Below, one piece after another: positions 7,047 to 13,405 of a stretch of DNA of 22,505 nucleotides. Origin of the DNA: Scatosoma sp045632625 (GTDB taxonomy: Bacteria > Bacillota > Clostridia > Christensenellales > Borkfalkiaceae). Each line of letters opens with the position of its first letter. Position 1 is the stretch's first letter. The notes beneath the pieces are model-generated. The model saw nothing but the letters and a program-made list of their open reading frames with translations. It was not told the DNA's origin and did no database searches. The stretch is taken from positions 1 through 22,505 of the forward strand of contig JAZQWZ010000137.1 in NCBI GenBank assembly GCA_045632625.1, in the 5' to 3' direction. The position numbers and the translations under genes are program-made.

Positions 7047-7070
7047 CTACTAATACTACTGCTTTAACTA
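7047..7070 (+). promoter_or_regulatory. DnaA-trio element, presumed origin unwinding site
   Basis: The top strand reads CTA CTA ATA CTA CTG CTT, then TAA CTA. The complementary strand read 3' to 5' is therefore GAT GAT TAT GAT GAC GAA and ends in GAT, with A at the middle position of the first six and G at the first position of five of them. The track begins 13 bases after the DnaA box at 7025-7033 and runs into AT-rich sequence, the order described for the basal unwinding system of Bacillus-type origins. Confidence 0.7.
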
Positions 7071-7164
7071 ATTTATTTATAACATAACAACAAGCAAGGA
7101 AAGGCAGGTTGCCATGCTTTGCAAATTTTTTCAAAAAAATACAAAAAAAGTTGGCAGTGTGCGC

Positions 7165-7192
7165 TTGACAATTAAAAAAGATGTGATATAAT
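7165..7192 (+). promoter_or_regulatory. Sigma-A promoter of the SLOG-family gene
   Basis: TTGACA (7165-7170) and TATAAT (7187-7192) are both perfect, with a 16-base spacer. The start of transcription should be near 7199. Confidence 0.88.
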
Positions 7193-7243
7193 AACGCTAA
7201 CACGCACGGGGAAAGCGTGAAAAGAATAAAAAAGGAGCGAAGT

Positions 7244-7738
7244 ATGATCGCGCAACAATTATACATACAACAAATTGAAAAACCGCAAAGCTGCGCGTTT
7301 ACGGGGCATAGAAAGCCGTACGACAGTTTTCCAAAATCGGGGTTAAAAAAGCAAGTGCAAGCGCTGATAAAAAACGGTTGTACCGTCTTTTACTGCGGTA
7401 TGGCGCAGGGGTTTGATTTGTTAGCGGCAAAAATCGTTTTAAAAGAAAAAAAACGCCATCCCGAGGTGAAATTGATTGCTTGCATACCCTGTCACGAACA
7501 GGAAAAATATTTTCCTGCCGCAGAGAAAAAAGCGTATCGAGAGCTTGTCAAAAAAGCGGACGAACGCGTGTGTTTAGCCGAGCATTATTACCGCGGCTGT
7601 ATGCAGGCGCGGGATCGGTATATGGCGGATAACGCCGAAGCGATGATTGCGTATGTAAGAAAGGAAACGGGTGGCGCGGCGTATACGGCAGGATATTTCC
7701 AAAAAAAGTACCCGTATAAACCGCTGATAGTATTATAA
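7244..7738 (+). CDS. YpsA-like SLOG-family protein (DUF1273)
   Basis: This 164-residue protein resembles the YpsA/DUF1273 branch of the SLOG (SMF/DprA-LOG) superfamily, Rossmann-like folds thought to bind nucleotides or nucleotide-derived ligands. Visible landmarks are AFTGHRKPYDSF near the start, CGMAQGFDLLAAKIVL (a Gly-rich loop), LIACIPCHEQEKYFPAAEK, and RDRYMADNAEAMIAYV near the end. The ATG at 7244 is preceded by AAAGGAG at good spacing; an upstream in-frame ATG at 7217 lacks a site. Its molecular role is unknown. YpsA has been tied to cell-division inhibition in some Firmicutes, so its position between oriC and dnaN is notable. It has its own consensus promoter, and dnaN has another, so the two need not be cotranscribed. 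Confidence 0.88.
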   Translation: MIAQQLYIQQIEKPQSCAFTGHRKPYDSFPKSGLKKQVQALIKNGCTVFYCGMAQGFDLLAAKIVLKEKKRHPEVKLIACIPCHEQEKYFPAAEKKAYRELVKKADERVCLAEHYYRGCMQARDRYMADNAEAMIAYVRKETGGAAYTAGYFQKKYPYKPLIVL

Positions 7739-7805
7739 AAAGCAGGTTATTTTTTCTTTTTAAGAAAAAGGGCGTGAAAATGTTGGTGTTTTGCGTCCTT
7801 TTTGC

Positions 7806-7834
7806 TTGCAAAAAAACGGTAGGTATGGTAAAAT
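7806..7834 (+). promoter_or_regulatory. Promoter of dnaN
   Basis: TTGCAA (7806-7811) and TAAAAT (7829-7834) are 17 bases apart. The left arm of an 11-bp inverted repeat, AAAACGGTAGG (7813-7823), lies in the spacer. Confidence 0.7.
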
Positions 7835-7876
7835 AGATTGAACGAGAAAAATAAGGGGAATATCCCCTACCGTTTT
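7813..7876. repeat. Inverted repeat and palindrome around the dnaN transcription start
   Basis: AAAACGGTAGG (7813-7823) is repeated in perfect inversion as CCTACCGTTTT (7866-7876). The palindrome AGGGGAATATCCCCT (7854-7868) overlaps the right arm. The left arm sits between the promoter boxes and the palindrome lies in the expected 5' leader, just before the dnaN ribosome binding site. This could be an operator pair or a leader hairpin. Confidence 0.55.
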
Positions 7877-7902
7877 ATTTGTAAACAGGAGAAGAAAAGA
7901 AA

Positions 7903-9012
7903 ATGAAATTTTTATGTAGCGGTATGATTTTGTCGGATGCGGCGTTCACGGTAAGCAAGGCTTGCGCGTCGAAAACGGTTACGCCCATCTTGGAATGTGT
8001 AAAAATCAAAGCGGAAAACGATACGCTTACCTTAACGGCGTACGATGGGGAAATTTCCATTGAAAAGAAAATCAAAGCGGAAGTTTTGGAAGAAGGCGAG
8101 CTTTGCGTAAACGGTAAATTTTTTGCGGATTTCGTAGGCAAGATTTCCTTGGACGAAGTGGAAGTAGTCACCGACCAAAAAGGCGTGCTTATCCGTTACG
8201 GCGAAAGCGAAAGTTATATGCAAACGCTGCCTGCAAGCGATTTCCCCGTAGTAACGGCGGCGATGATTGACGAAGATAAGTTTTTCCAAATCAAAGAAGC
8301 GGATTTAAAAGCGCTTATCTCTTCCGTAGTATTTTGCTGTGCGACGGATGAAAGCCGCCCTATCTTAAAAGGCTGTCTTTTAGAATGTAAAGACGGCACG
8401 CTGTACGCAACGGCGCTTGACGGATTTAGAATGGCGTGCTCCTACCAAAGCGCAACGGCTGGCGCGCAAATGAAAATCGTTTGCCCTGCAAGAACGCTTG
8501 TGGAAATTTCCAGAATGCTGGAAGGCGAAGAAGATTTAAAGGTATTTGCGGATAAAAACCGTTTGATGGTTGCCGTGAAAGACACGGTTATTACTTCGCG
8601 CTTGTACATGGGCGAATTCGTTAGAAAGGAAAACATTTACCCCGTAGATTTTACGACCAAGGTACTTGTTAAAAAACCCGAACTGGTACAAAGTATCGAA
8701 CGCGCGGCAGTGCTTACGCGCGGCGATAAAAACAACCTTGTAACCTTCGATATTAAGCCCGGCAAAATCTACGTAACGGCAAACTCGGAAATGGGCAAAG
8801 TGGAAGAAACGATTATGGGCAAAGTGGAAGGCAAGGAATTAAAAATTTCCATGAACGGTAAATTCTTGCTCGACGCTGTAAAAGTGTTGGAAGAAGAGGA
8901 AATTTTGCTTTCCTTTAACACTTCTATTTCGCCGTTCACGGTAGAAAATAAAACGGACAAGCGTTCGCAATATCTCGTATTACCCGTGAGAACGAGCGCG
9001 TCCGCGCAATAA
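7903..9012 (+). CDS. dnaN: DNA polymerase III beta subunit (sliding clamp)
   Basis: The beta clamp encircles DNA as a dimer and tethers polymerase III and many other replication and repair proteins. The 369-residue product has the standard length and three-domain layout: MKFLCSGMILSDAAFTVSKACASKTVTPILECVKI at the start, ESRPILKGCLLECKDGTLYATALDGFRMA at the second domain, and YLVLPVR near the C-terminus, the segment lining the partner-binding pocket. The ATG follows CAGGAG. Normally dnaA lies immediately upstream; here a SLOG-family gene and the presumed origin do instead. dnaN has its own promoter and is followed by rpmH on the same strand, an unusual neighbour in this orientation. Confidence 0.97.
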   Translation: MKFLCSGMILSDAAFTVSKACASKTVTPILECVKIKAENDTLTLTAYDGEISIEKKIKAEVLEEGELCVNGKFFADFVGKISLDEVEVVTDQKGVLIRYGESESYMQTLPASDFPVVTAAMIDEDKFFQIKEADLKALISSVVFCCATDESRPILKGCLLECKDGTLYATALDGFRMACSYQSATAGAQMKIVCPARTLVEISRMLEGEEDLKVFADKNRLMVAVKDTVITSRLYMGEFVRKENIYPVDFTTKVLVKKPELVQSIERAAVLTRGDKNNLVTFDIKPGKIYVTANSEMGKVEETIMGKVEGKELKISMNGKFLLDAVKVLEEEEILLSFNTSISPFTVENKTDKRSQYLVLPVRTSASAQ

Positions 9013-9059
9013 ACGCGCGTAAAAAAAGTGAAATAAAACGCAAAGATAGGCAAAAACGC

Positions 9060-9088
9060 TTGACGGACGCGGGTTATTTCGTTATAAT
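9060..9088 (+). promoter_or_regulatory. Sigma-A promoter of the rpmH operon
   Basis: TTGACG (9060-9065) and TATAAT (9083-9088) have a 17-base spacer. It drives rpmH and probably the rnpA-yidD-yidC-jag genes behind it. A small hairpin, TCGGT-AAAA-ACCGA, lies just before the ribosome binding site (about 9141-9154). Confidence 0.85.
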
Positions 9089-9170
9089 AAAATGCGTTGC
9101 GTGTGAAAAAACACGAACGAAAACAAAGAAAAAATAAAAATCGGTAAAAACCGAAATCAGGAGAAATATC

Positions 9171-9305
9171 ATGAAAAGAACGTATCAACCTAAAAAAAGA
9201 CAAAAAAGCAAAGTACACGGTTTCCGTAAGAGAATGGCAACGACGGCAGGCAGAAAGGTGTTGAAACGCCGTAGAGATAAAGGCAGAAAGAGACTTACCC
9301 ACTAA
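9171..9305 (+). CDS. rpmH: Large ribosomal subunit protein bL34
   Basis: This 44-residue basic protein starts MKRTYQPKKRQKSKVHGFRK and ends GRKRLTH, a near-standard bL34. It is a late-assembly 50S protein bound to 23S rRNA. The ATG follows CAGGAG. It is first in the conserved rpmH-rnpA-yidD-yidC-jag order. In most Firmicutes this cluster lies divergently upstream of dnaA; here it is on the same strand and just downstream of dnaN. Confidence 0.97.
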   Translation: MKRTYQPKKRQKSKVHGFRKRMATTAGRKVLKRRRDKGRKRLTH

Positions 9306-9362
9306 GCCTTGGTTTTGCCGTATTGCTCTTTGGGAATAAAACCATATAAAATAAAAAAGTAT

Positions 9363-9390
9363 TCCTTTCCTAGCGTTTAATGGGAAAGGA
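9363..9390 (+). terminator. Hairpin between rpmH and rnpA, possible attenuator
   Basis: TCCTTTCC (9363-9370) pairs with GGAAAGGA (9383-9390) around a 12-base loop, followed by TTTACCTTTTATT, an interrupted T tract. It could reduce readthrough from the highly expressed rpmH into rnpA, or act as a processing or stability hairpin. Confidence 0.4.
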
Positions 9391-9460
9391 TTTACCTTTT
9401 ATTGTACGGCTTTTGCAAAGTAAAAAAAAGTGAAAGTAACCCCATACGGAGAAACGGAAA

Positions 9461-9778
9461 ATGAAATTTTTACGACTTAAAAAACAAGCGGATTTTCAAA
9501 AACTGTTTCAAAAAGGCAAGCGCGCGTTTGCACCGTCTTTGATGGTAGTATACTTTAAGGCGGACAAAACGACGATGGGGATTTCCGTAGGAAAAAAACA
9601 CGGAAAAAGCGTACAACGAAACAGGATAAAACGACTTTTAAGGGAAGCGTTTCGCAGTGTTTTGCCTGAAATGCAAGGCGCGTATAAACTTATTTTAGTG
9701 CCTAAGGTGAGCGAAGCATACGCGTTTGAAACGTATAAAAAGCATTTACAATGGATCATCAAAAAAGAGAATTTGTAA
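9461..9778 (+). CDS. rnpA: Ribonuclease P protein component
   Basis: RnpA is the small basic protein that, with the catalytic RNA, matures the 5' ends of tRNAs. The 105-residue product has the signature RNRIKRLLREAFR in the expected place, preceded by GISVGKKHGKSVQ and by the N-terminal LKKQADFQKLFQKGK. The ATG follows CGGAGAAACGG. The 3' end overlaps yidD by 28 bases in another frame, as is common for this pair. The catalytic RNA gene (rnpB) is not in the window. Confidence 0.95.
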   Translation: MKFLRLKKQADFQKLFQKGKRAFAPSLMVVYFKADKTTMGISVGKKHGKSVQRNRIKRLLREAFRSVLPEMQGAYKLILVPKVSEAYAFETYKKHLQWIIKKENL

Positions 9779-10077
9779 AACTGCCCTTTTTCTCGATTTT
9801 AAAAGAAAACTGGCGTTATTTAAGAAAAAAGGTATTTAAGCCGTATCTTAAAATTTTTTGTATGAAAGCCATTTTGTTTTATCAAAGACGCATTTCTAAG
9901 CATACCTGTATGTATAGACCGACCTGTTCGCAATATACTATGGAGTGCATCAACAATCACGGCGTACTTATCGGGATTTTGCTTGGCGTTTGGCGGATTT
10001 TACGGTGCAATCCTTTTACCAAGGGCGGATACGATCCCGCTCCGGAAAACTATTTTCGTAAACGCTGGCTTTTGTAA
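9751..10077 (+). CDS. yidD: Membrane protein insertion efficiency factor YidD
   Basis: YidD is a small membrane-associated protein that aids insertion of membrane proteins and is usually encoded between rnpA and yidC. The diagnostic Cys-containing core is present: CMYRPTCSQYTMECI, then HG, RILRCNPFTKGGYDPAP. The open frame is 108 residues, with about 37 extra residues before the usual start (MKAILFYQRRIS, at 9862). The ATG at 9751 lies inside the rnpA end without a clear ribosome binding site, and the ATG at 9862 lacks one too, so translation may be coupled to rnpA; the true start is uncertain. Confidence 0.92.
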   Translation: MDHQKREFVKLPFFSILKENWRYLRKKVFKPYLKIFCMKAILFYQRRISKHTCMYRPTCSQYTMECINNHGVLIGILLGVWRILRCNPFTKGGYDPAPENYFRKRWLL

Positions 10078-10127
10078 GTAGACGCTTTTAAGCAGTCTAA
10101 AAAAATAAACAAAAACAAGGAACAAAA

Positions 10128-11396
10128 ATGGGACTTTTTAACCTTTTAGCAGATTTATATATTCCTGTATACGGACAAACGTTCGACGTTTCGCTGGGCT
10201 GGGTGGCGCAAATTATCCGCTGGCTCATCAACGGCGTAGGTATTGTAGGTATCGGGATTATCGTATTTTCATTGCTTTTAAAAGTAATCGTTTTGCCGTT
10301 TGATATTTATCAACGCATCAATATGCGTAAGCAAAACATTAAAATGAAAGAAAATCAGGCAAGAATGGAAAAACTGCAAAAGCAGTACGCCAACGATAAG
10401 CAAATGTATCAACAAAAGGTTATGGAAATGTACCGCGAAAACGGACTTTCCGTAATGAGTTCTTGCTTGCCTATGATTTTGTCGATGGTTATCTTTATCG
10501 TGGCTATCGGCGGTTTTAACGCGTATTCGCAATATTCCAACGTAGAAAACTACAACATTATGGCGAACGCGTACAATGCGAAAGTGGAACAAATGATTGC
10601 GCCTTTGAAAGCGGATAATTTGGTGGAGTTTGACGAAGCCAACTCGCAATACGTAATCAAGGCGGAAAATATTCAAGCGGTAAAAGAGAAAGACGCGGGC
10701 TTGAAAGCGGCGATTGAAGGCGCGGAAGCAGGTAACGAAAGCGCGGCTGTACAAGCGTATTATCAAAATGCGGCGCAGGACGAAGTGGTTACCGTATACG
10801 AAACGAAAGTTAAGGAAGAGAAAACCAAATTCTTGTGGATTAAAAACATTTGGGCTACGGACGCAAGCTATAAGCACCCCGTTTTGGATTATTCTGCGTT
10901 CAAAAGCGAAATCAGCAGGGAAGAATTTGAAATTCCCGGCAACGACGAGGCAAGCTTAACGGAAGCGATCGGCGCAACGAAAAACTCGCCCTACGAAGAA
11001 AACGCGTACAACGTTATTACGGGGAAATTGACCGAACAAAAGCAACAAGCCAACGGTTATTATATCATGATCGTGCTTTCTATCGGTACGATTATTTTGC
11101 AACAAGTGATTACCATGCGTTCTCAAAAAGAACAATCACAATTCTCGTCCGTAGACGGGCAAGGCGCGCAACAACAAAAAACGACGCTCTTTGTTATGAC
11201 GGCAATGTTTGCCGTGTTCTCGTTTATGTACAGCGCGGCGTTCTCTATCTACATGGTTGTGAGCAATATCACTTCGCTTATTTCCACCATTGTCATCAAT
11301 AAATTTGTAGATAAAAAGGCGGAAAAACAAGAAGCGGAAGCAATTAGAAATAAATACAGCAAGGGCTATAACCGCACGATTAACAAAAAAAATTAA
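10128..11396 (+). CDS. yidC: Membrane protein insertase YidC/Oxa1 family
   Basis: YidC/Oxa1 proteins insert and fold inner-membrane proteins; in spore formers SpoIIIJ also works with Jag. The 422-residue product has a hydrophobic segment at about 27-58, a Lys/Gln-rich cytoplasmic helical hairpin at about 61-103, a second membrane segment at about 110-131, a long hydrophilic stretch at about 132-308, then membrane segments at about 311-329 and 352-391 and a basic tail. The groove arginine of the family appears to be Lys52 (SLLLKVIVLPFD). There is no lipoprotein signal at the N-terminus, unlike Bacillus SpoIIIJ. The hydrophilic stretch is much longer than the loop in standard Gram-positive YidC. 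AAGGA precedes the ATG. Confidence 0.92.
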   Translation: MGLFNLLADLYIPVYGQTFDVSLGWVAQIIRWLINGVGIVGIGIIVFSLLLKVIVLPFDIYQRINMRKQNIKMKENQARMEKLQKQYANDKQMYQQKVMEMYRENGLSVMSSCLPMILSMVIFIVAIGGFNAYSQYSNVENYNIMANAYNAKVEQMIAPLKADNLVEFDEANSQYVIKAENIQAVKEKDAGLKAAIEGAEAGNESAAVQAYYQNAAQDEVVTVYETKVKEEKTKFLWIKNIWATDASYKHPVLDYSAFKSEISREEFEIPGNDEASLTEAIGATKNSPYEENAYNVITGKLTEQKQQANGYYIMIVLSIGTIILQQVITMRSQKEQSQFSSVDGQGAQQQKTTLFVMTAMFAVFSFMYSAAFSIYMVVSNITSLISTIVINKFVDKKAEKQEAEAIRNKYSKGYNRTINKKN

Positions 11397-11446
11397 GAAA
11401 AAATTAACCACTCCGCGTAAGGGAATGCGGATAAAAGGGAGTTATT

Positions 11447-12367
11447 ATGAACTATACGGAATTTACGGGTAAAACGGTGGAAGAAGCCGTTGAAAACGGG
11501 CTGAAAGAGCTTGGTTTAACCAAAGAACAAGCGGATATCCGCGTGCTGGAAGAAGGCAGAAAAAAATTGTTTGGCGCAGTGAAAGCGCGCGTGGAAATTG
11601 CGCCTATTTGCTGTAAAAACACCGCTTGCGAAAAGCCTGCTTGCACGGCAAAAGTAAATGCGAATGCAACCGACGGCGAAAGAACGGTAGCTTTTTTGGA
11701 AGGCTTGTTTGATATTTTGAATGTAACCGCTTGCACGGAGCTTGTGGCGGAACAAGACAAAATCGAAATCAACGTAACCGCAGCAAACAGCAAGTTTGTG
11801 ATTGGTAAACACGGCGAAACACTCGACGCTATTCAAACGCTTGCAGGCGCTGTGGCAAACACGGGCAGGGACGATTATAAACGCGTAGTCGTTGATTGTG
11901 AAAACTACCGTGAAAACAGAGAAGCAACGCTGGAAAAGCTTGCGGATAATTTGTCGCAAAAGGCAATCCGTTTGGGTAGAAAAATCCGTTTAGAACCCAT
12001 GAACCCGTATGAAAGACGCATTATTCACGCAACGCTTTCTAAAATCGACGGCGTGAAAACGGAAAGCGAAGGCAAAGAACCTAATCGTTATATCGTGATT
12101 ATCCCCGATAATTTGGAAGATGCGGACGCGCCCGCTTTGGAAGCAAGAAACGACAATCGTGACAGAAATCGCGGCAGCCGTAACGGTAACCGCGGAAACA
12201 GAAACGGCGGTAAAGGCGGTTTTAATAAAGACCGCGGCAGCCGCGGCGGTAAAAATTTTAACCGCGGCAACGGCGGTAAGAGCACGGGCGGCACGACCAT
12301 GAAAGCCAGCTCCGATTTCTTCGGTATTTTCCTTGGTAACTCTGGCAACAAATCCGACGAAGAATAA
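11447..12367 (+). CDS. jag: Jag/KhpB RNA-binding protein with Arg/Gly/Asn-rich tail
   Basis: This is the SpoIIIJ-associated protein Jag (also KhpB), an RNA-binding protein with links to cell envelope growth and sporulation. Domains in order: Jag_N at about 1-50 (TEFTGKTVEEAVENGLKEL), a spacer with four Cys (CCKNTACEKPAC), a KH domain at about 78-150 with FVIGKHGETLDAIQ, and an R3H domain at about 152-220 with LEPMNPYERRIIHATL. Beyond the usual end there is a 50-residue tail (about 236-285) rich in Arg, Gly and Asn (RNRGSRNGNRGNRNGG pattern), like RGG tails that bind RNA, then an acidic end. It follows yidC by 50 bases in the same operon; the start follows GGGAG. Confidence 0.94.
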   Translation: MNYTEFTGKTVEEAVENGLKELGLTKEQADIRVLEEGRKKLFGAVKARVEIAPICCKNTACEKPACTAKVNANATDGERTVAFLEGLFDILNVTACTELVAEQDKIEINVTAANSKFVIGKHGETLDAIQTLAGAVANTGRDDYKRVVVDCENYRENREATLEKLADNLSQKAIRLGRKIRLEPMNPYERRIIHATLSKIDGVKTESEGKEPNRYIVIIPDNLEDADAPALEARNDNRDRNRGSRNGNRGNRNGGKGGFNKDRGSRGGKNFNRGNGGKSTGGTTMKASSDFFGIFLGNSGNKSDEE

Positions 12368-12382
12368 TGGTAATAAAAAGTA

Positions 12383-12785
12383 AAAAAAACTCGGTTTTAG
12401 CGTGGTGTCCTTAACGGACAAATCACGCTAAACTATGATTGCCCAAGTTCGCACGGCGAACTTTTTGGGCAAGGTATGAGTTATGAGATGCTTTGCACCG
12501 TTATGATTGGCTTCGCCAAGTTATAGTTAGTAGGGCAATCATATCATAACATTTGCATAGCAAATTCATAACGGTGAGCGTAAGCGAGCCTTATAACTCT
12601 AAACTGAAAACGAGCAGAAAAAGAGAGAACATTTCGGCTATAAACCGATTTGTTCTCTCTTCTGTCGTTATAAGGGGTTGGGCTTAGCCCATATTTGCGT
12701 TTGACCGGTCAAATGCGATGCTCGCATTTGATGGTTTTTAAAAATTCTCCGCTAAGAACATCAGCCCTTTATGCCGAGTTTTTTT
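12383..12785. repeat. 403-bp palindrome-rich element with 12-bp terminal inverted repeats
   Basis: No gene is evident between jag and queT. The stretch is bounded by AAAAAAACTCGG (12383-12394) and its perfect inverse CCGAGTTTTTTT (12774-12785). Inside are many near-perfect hairpins: TTTAGCGTG/CACGCTAAA with inner TGTCC/GGACA (12396-12432); TTGCCCAA-GTTCGC/GCGAAC-TTGGGCAA (12439-12472); CACCGTTATGA (12496-12506)/TCATAACGGTG (12566-12576) enclosing two smaller hairpins; GAGTTAT (12478-12484)/ATAACTC (12593-12599); AAGAGAGAACA/TGTTCTCTCTT (12621-12661); TGGGC/GCCCA (12679-12691); TCAAATGCGA/TCGCATTTGA (12709-12731). No target duplication is obvious. It may be a dispersed repeat, a MITE or a large structured RNA. 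Confidence 0.65.
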
Positions 12786-12806
12786 GTTTGTAATTTTTTT
12801 AGAATA

Positions 12807-13343
12807 TTAGTTTTGTAAAAAGTTTACACCGTGGCGTTGCATGGATTTTACACCGTAATATAACGGCGTACCTAAGCCGTACACCCAAATAAGCTCGGTA
12901 AAGCCGATGGAAAGCGCGTAGGTGAAATACAGTGTAACACTTGCCGTAGTTTGTCCATCGGACGGATACAAAAAAACGATAATCAGCGGAATAATAAGCG
13001 CGTTGAAAAGTACGGGCGCGATACCGCCTATCAGCAATCTATTGCTATCTTTTTTGATAAATACCCCTACCATGTACGTGATGAGCGCCGCTAAAAGTGT
13101 GGCAAGCGAGCCGATAAGTACGTCGTATAAAAAGAATGGCGATACCAAATTAGACAGCATACAGCCCACGTACAGGGCGGGCACTGCCTCAACGAAAAAT
13201 AGCGGTAAAATACAAAGCGCCTCTGCGGGACGGATCTGTAAAGGGCCGAAAGCAAAGGGCATAAATGCGTACGTCGTTGCCACGTACAAGGCGGCAATCA
13301 CGCCTGCGCGACAAAGACGTTTTGTAGAAAACGTGCGTTTCAT
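12807..13343 (-). CDS. queT: QueT-family queuosine-precursor transporter (ECF S component)
   Basis: This 178-residue membrane protein is a QueT-type substrate-binding subunit of an energy-coupling factor transporter, which takes up a queuosine precursor such as preQ1 with a shared ECF module encoded elsewhere. The QueT landmark GPLQIRPAEALCILPLFF is present near the N-terminus, followed by about five further hydrophobic segments. The ATG at 13343 follows GAGGTGA. The assignment is strengthened by the class-I preQ1 riboswitch in its leader, which overlaps this ribosome binding site. It is transcribed alone from a promoter that lies at the very end of yyaC. Confidence 0.93.
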   Translation of the reverse strand: MKRTFSTKRLCRAGVIAALYVATTYAFMPFAFGPLQIRPAEALCILPLFFVEAVPALYVGCMLSNLVSPFFLYDVLIGSLATLLAALITYMVGVFIKKDSNRLLIGGIAPVLFNALIIPLIIVFLYPSDGQTTASVTLYFTYALSIGFTELIWVYGLGTPLYYGVKSMQRHGVNFLQN

Positions 13344-13350
13344 ATAAAAT

Positions 13351-13396
13351 TCACCTCGGTTTTTTTAATGGGAAGTGTTTGCCGAAAACCTTCCTT
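13351..13396 (-). promoter_or_regulatory. Class-I preQ1 riboswitch controlling queT translation
   Basis: Read on the minus strand, stem P1 is GGAAG (13394-13390) with CTTCC (13375-13371). The loop GTTTTCGGCAAACA contains TCGG, which pairs with CCGA (about 13359-13356) just before the Shine-Dalgarno sequence. Between them lies an A-rich run, CATTAAAAAAA. That gives the small H-type pseudoknot with A-rich tail typical of preQ1-I aptamers. Closing the pseudoknot would bury part of CCGAGGTGA, so control at translation initiation is likely. The downstream gene is a QueT transporter, as expected. Confidence 0.82.
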
Positions 13397-13405
13397 GCGA
13401 CAAGT

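Larger units (their letters stand above)
6777..7090. other. oriC: Probable chromosomal replication origin (oriC)
   Basis: There is no gene from 6695 to 7243. Eleven DnaA-box-like 9-mers lie here. Two are perfect TGTGGATAA (6810-6818, 6823-6831). The rest are variants: CTGTCCACA 6777, TGTGGATGC 6790, TTATCAACA 6800, TTATCCACT 6904, TTGTCCACT 6912, TTATACACA 6923, TTATCCACC 6935, TTGTCCACC 6957 and TTGTCCACA 7025. Left-hand boxes mostly point left and right-hand boxes right, around a very AT-rich block (6841-6900). After the last box comes a track of trinucleotides (7047-7070) matching the DnaA-trio pattern, then AT-rich sequence. Genes on both sides (rsmG left, SLOG-dnaN-rpmH right) point outward. 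dnaA itself is not here. Confidence 0.85.

Noticed and set aside
7750..7780. Terminator after the SLOG-family gene
   Set aside because: The only hairpin is CTTTTT-AAG-AAAAAG, almost all A-T and without a following T tract, too weak to claim.
10278..10877. A 199-codon frame antisense to yidC
   Set aside because: The yidC frame is clear by homology, and the antisense product has no domain and no ribosome binding site.
11990..12421. A 143-codon frame antisense to the jag Arg/Gly/Asn tail
   Set aside because: Its Ala/Val/Phe-rich product simply mirrors the GC-rich repetitive tail coding sequence.
12383..12785. CRISPR array
   Set aside because: The repeats here are inverted and of differing sequence; there is no regular direct repeat with unique spacers and no cas gene in the window.
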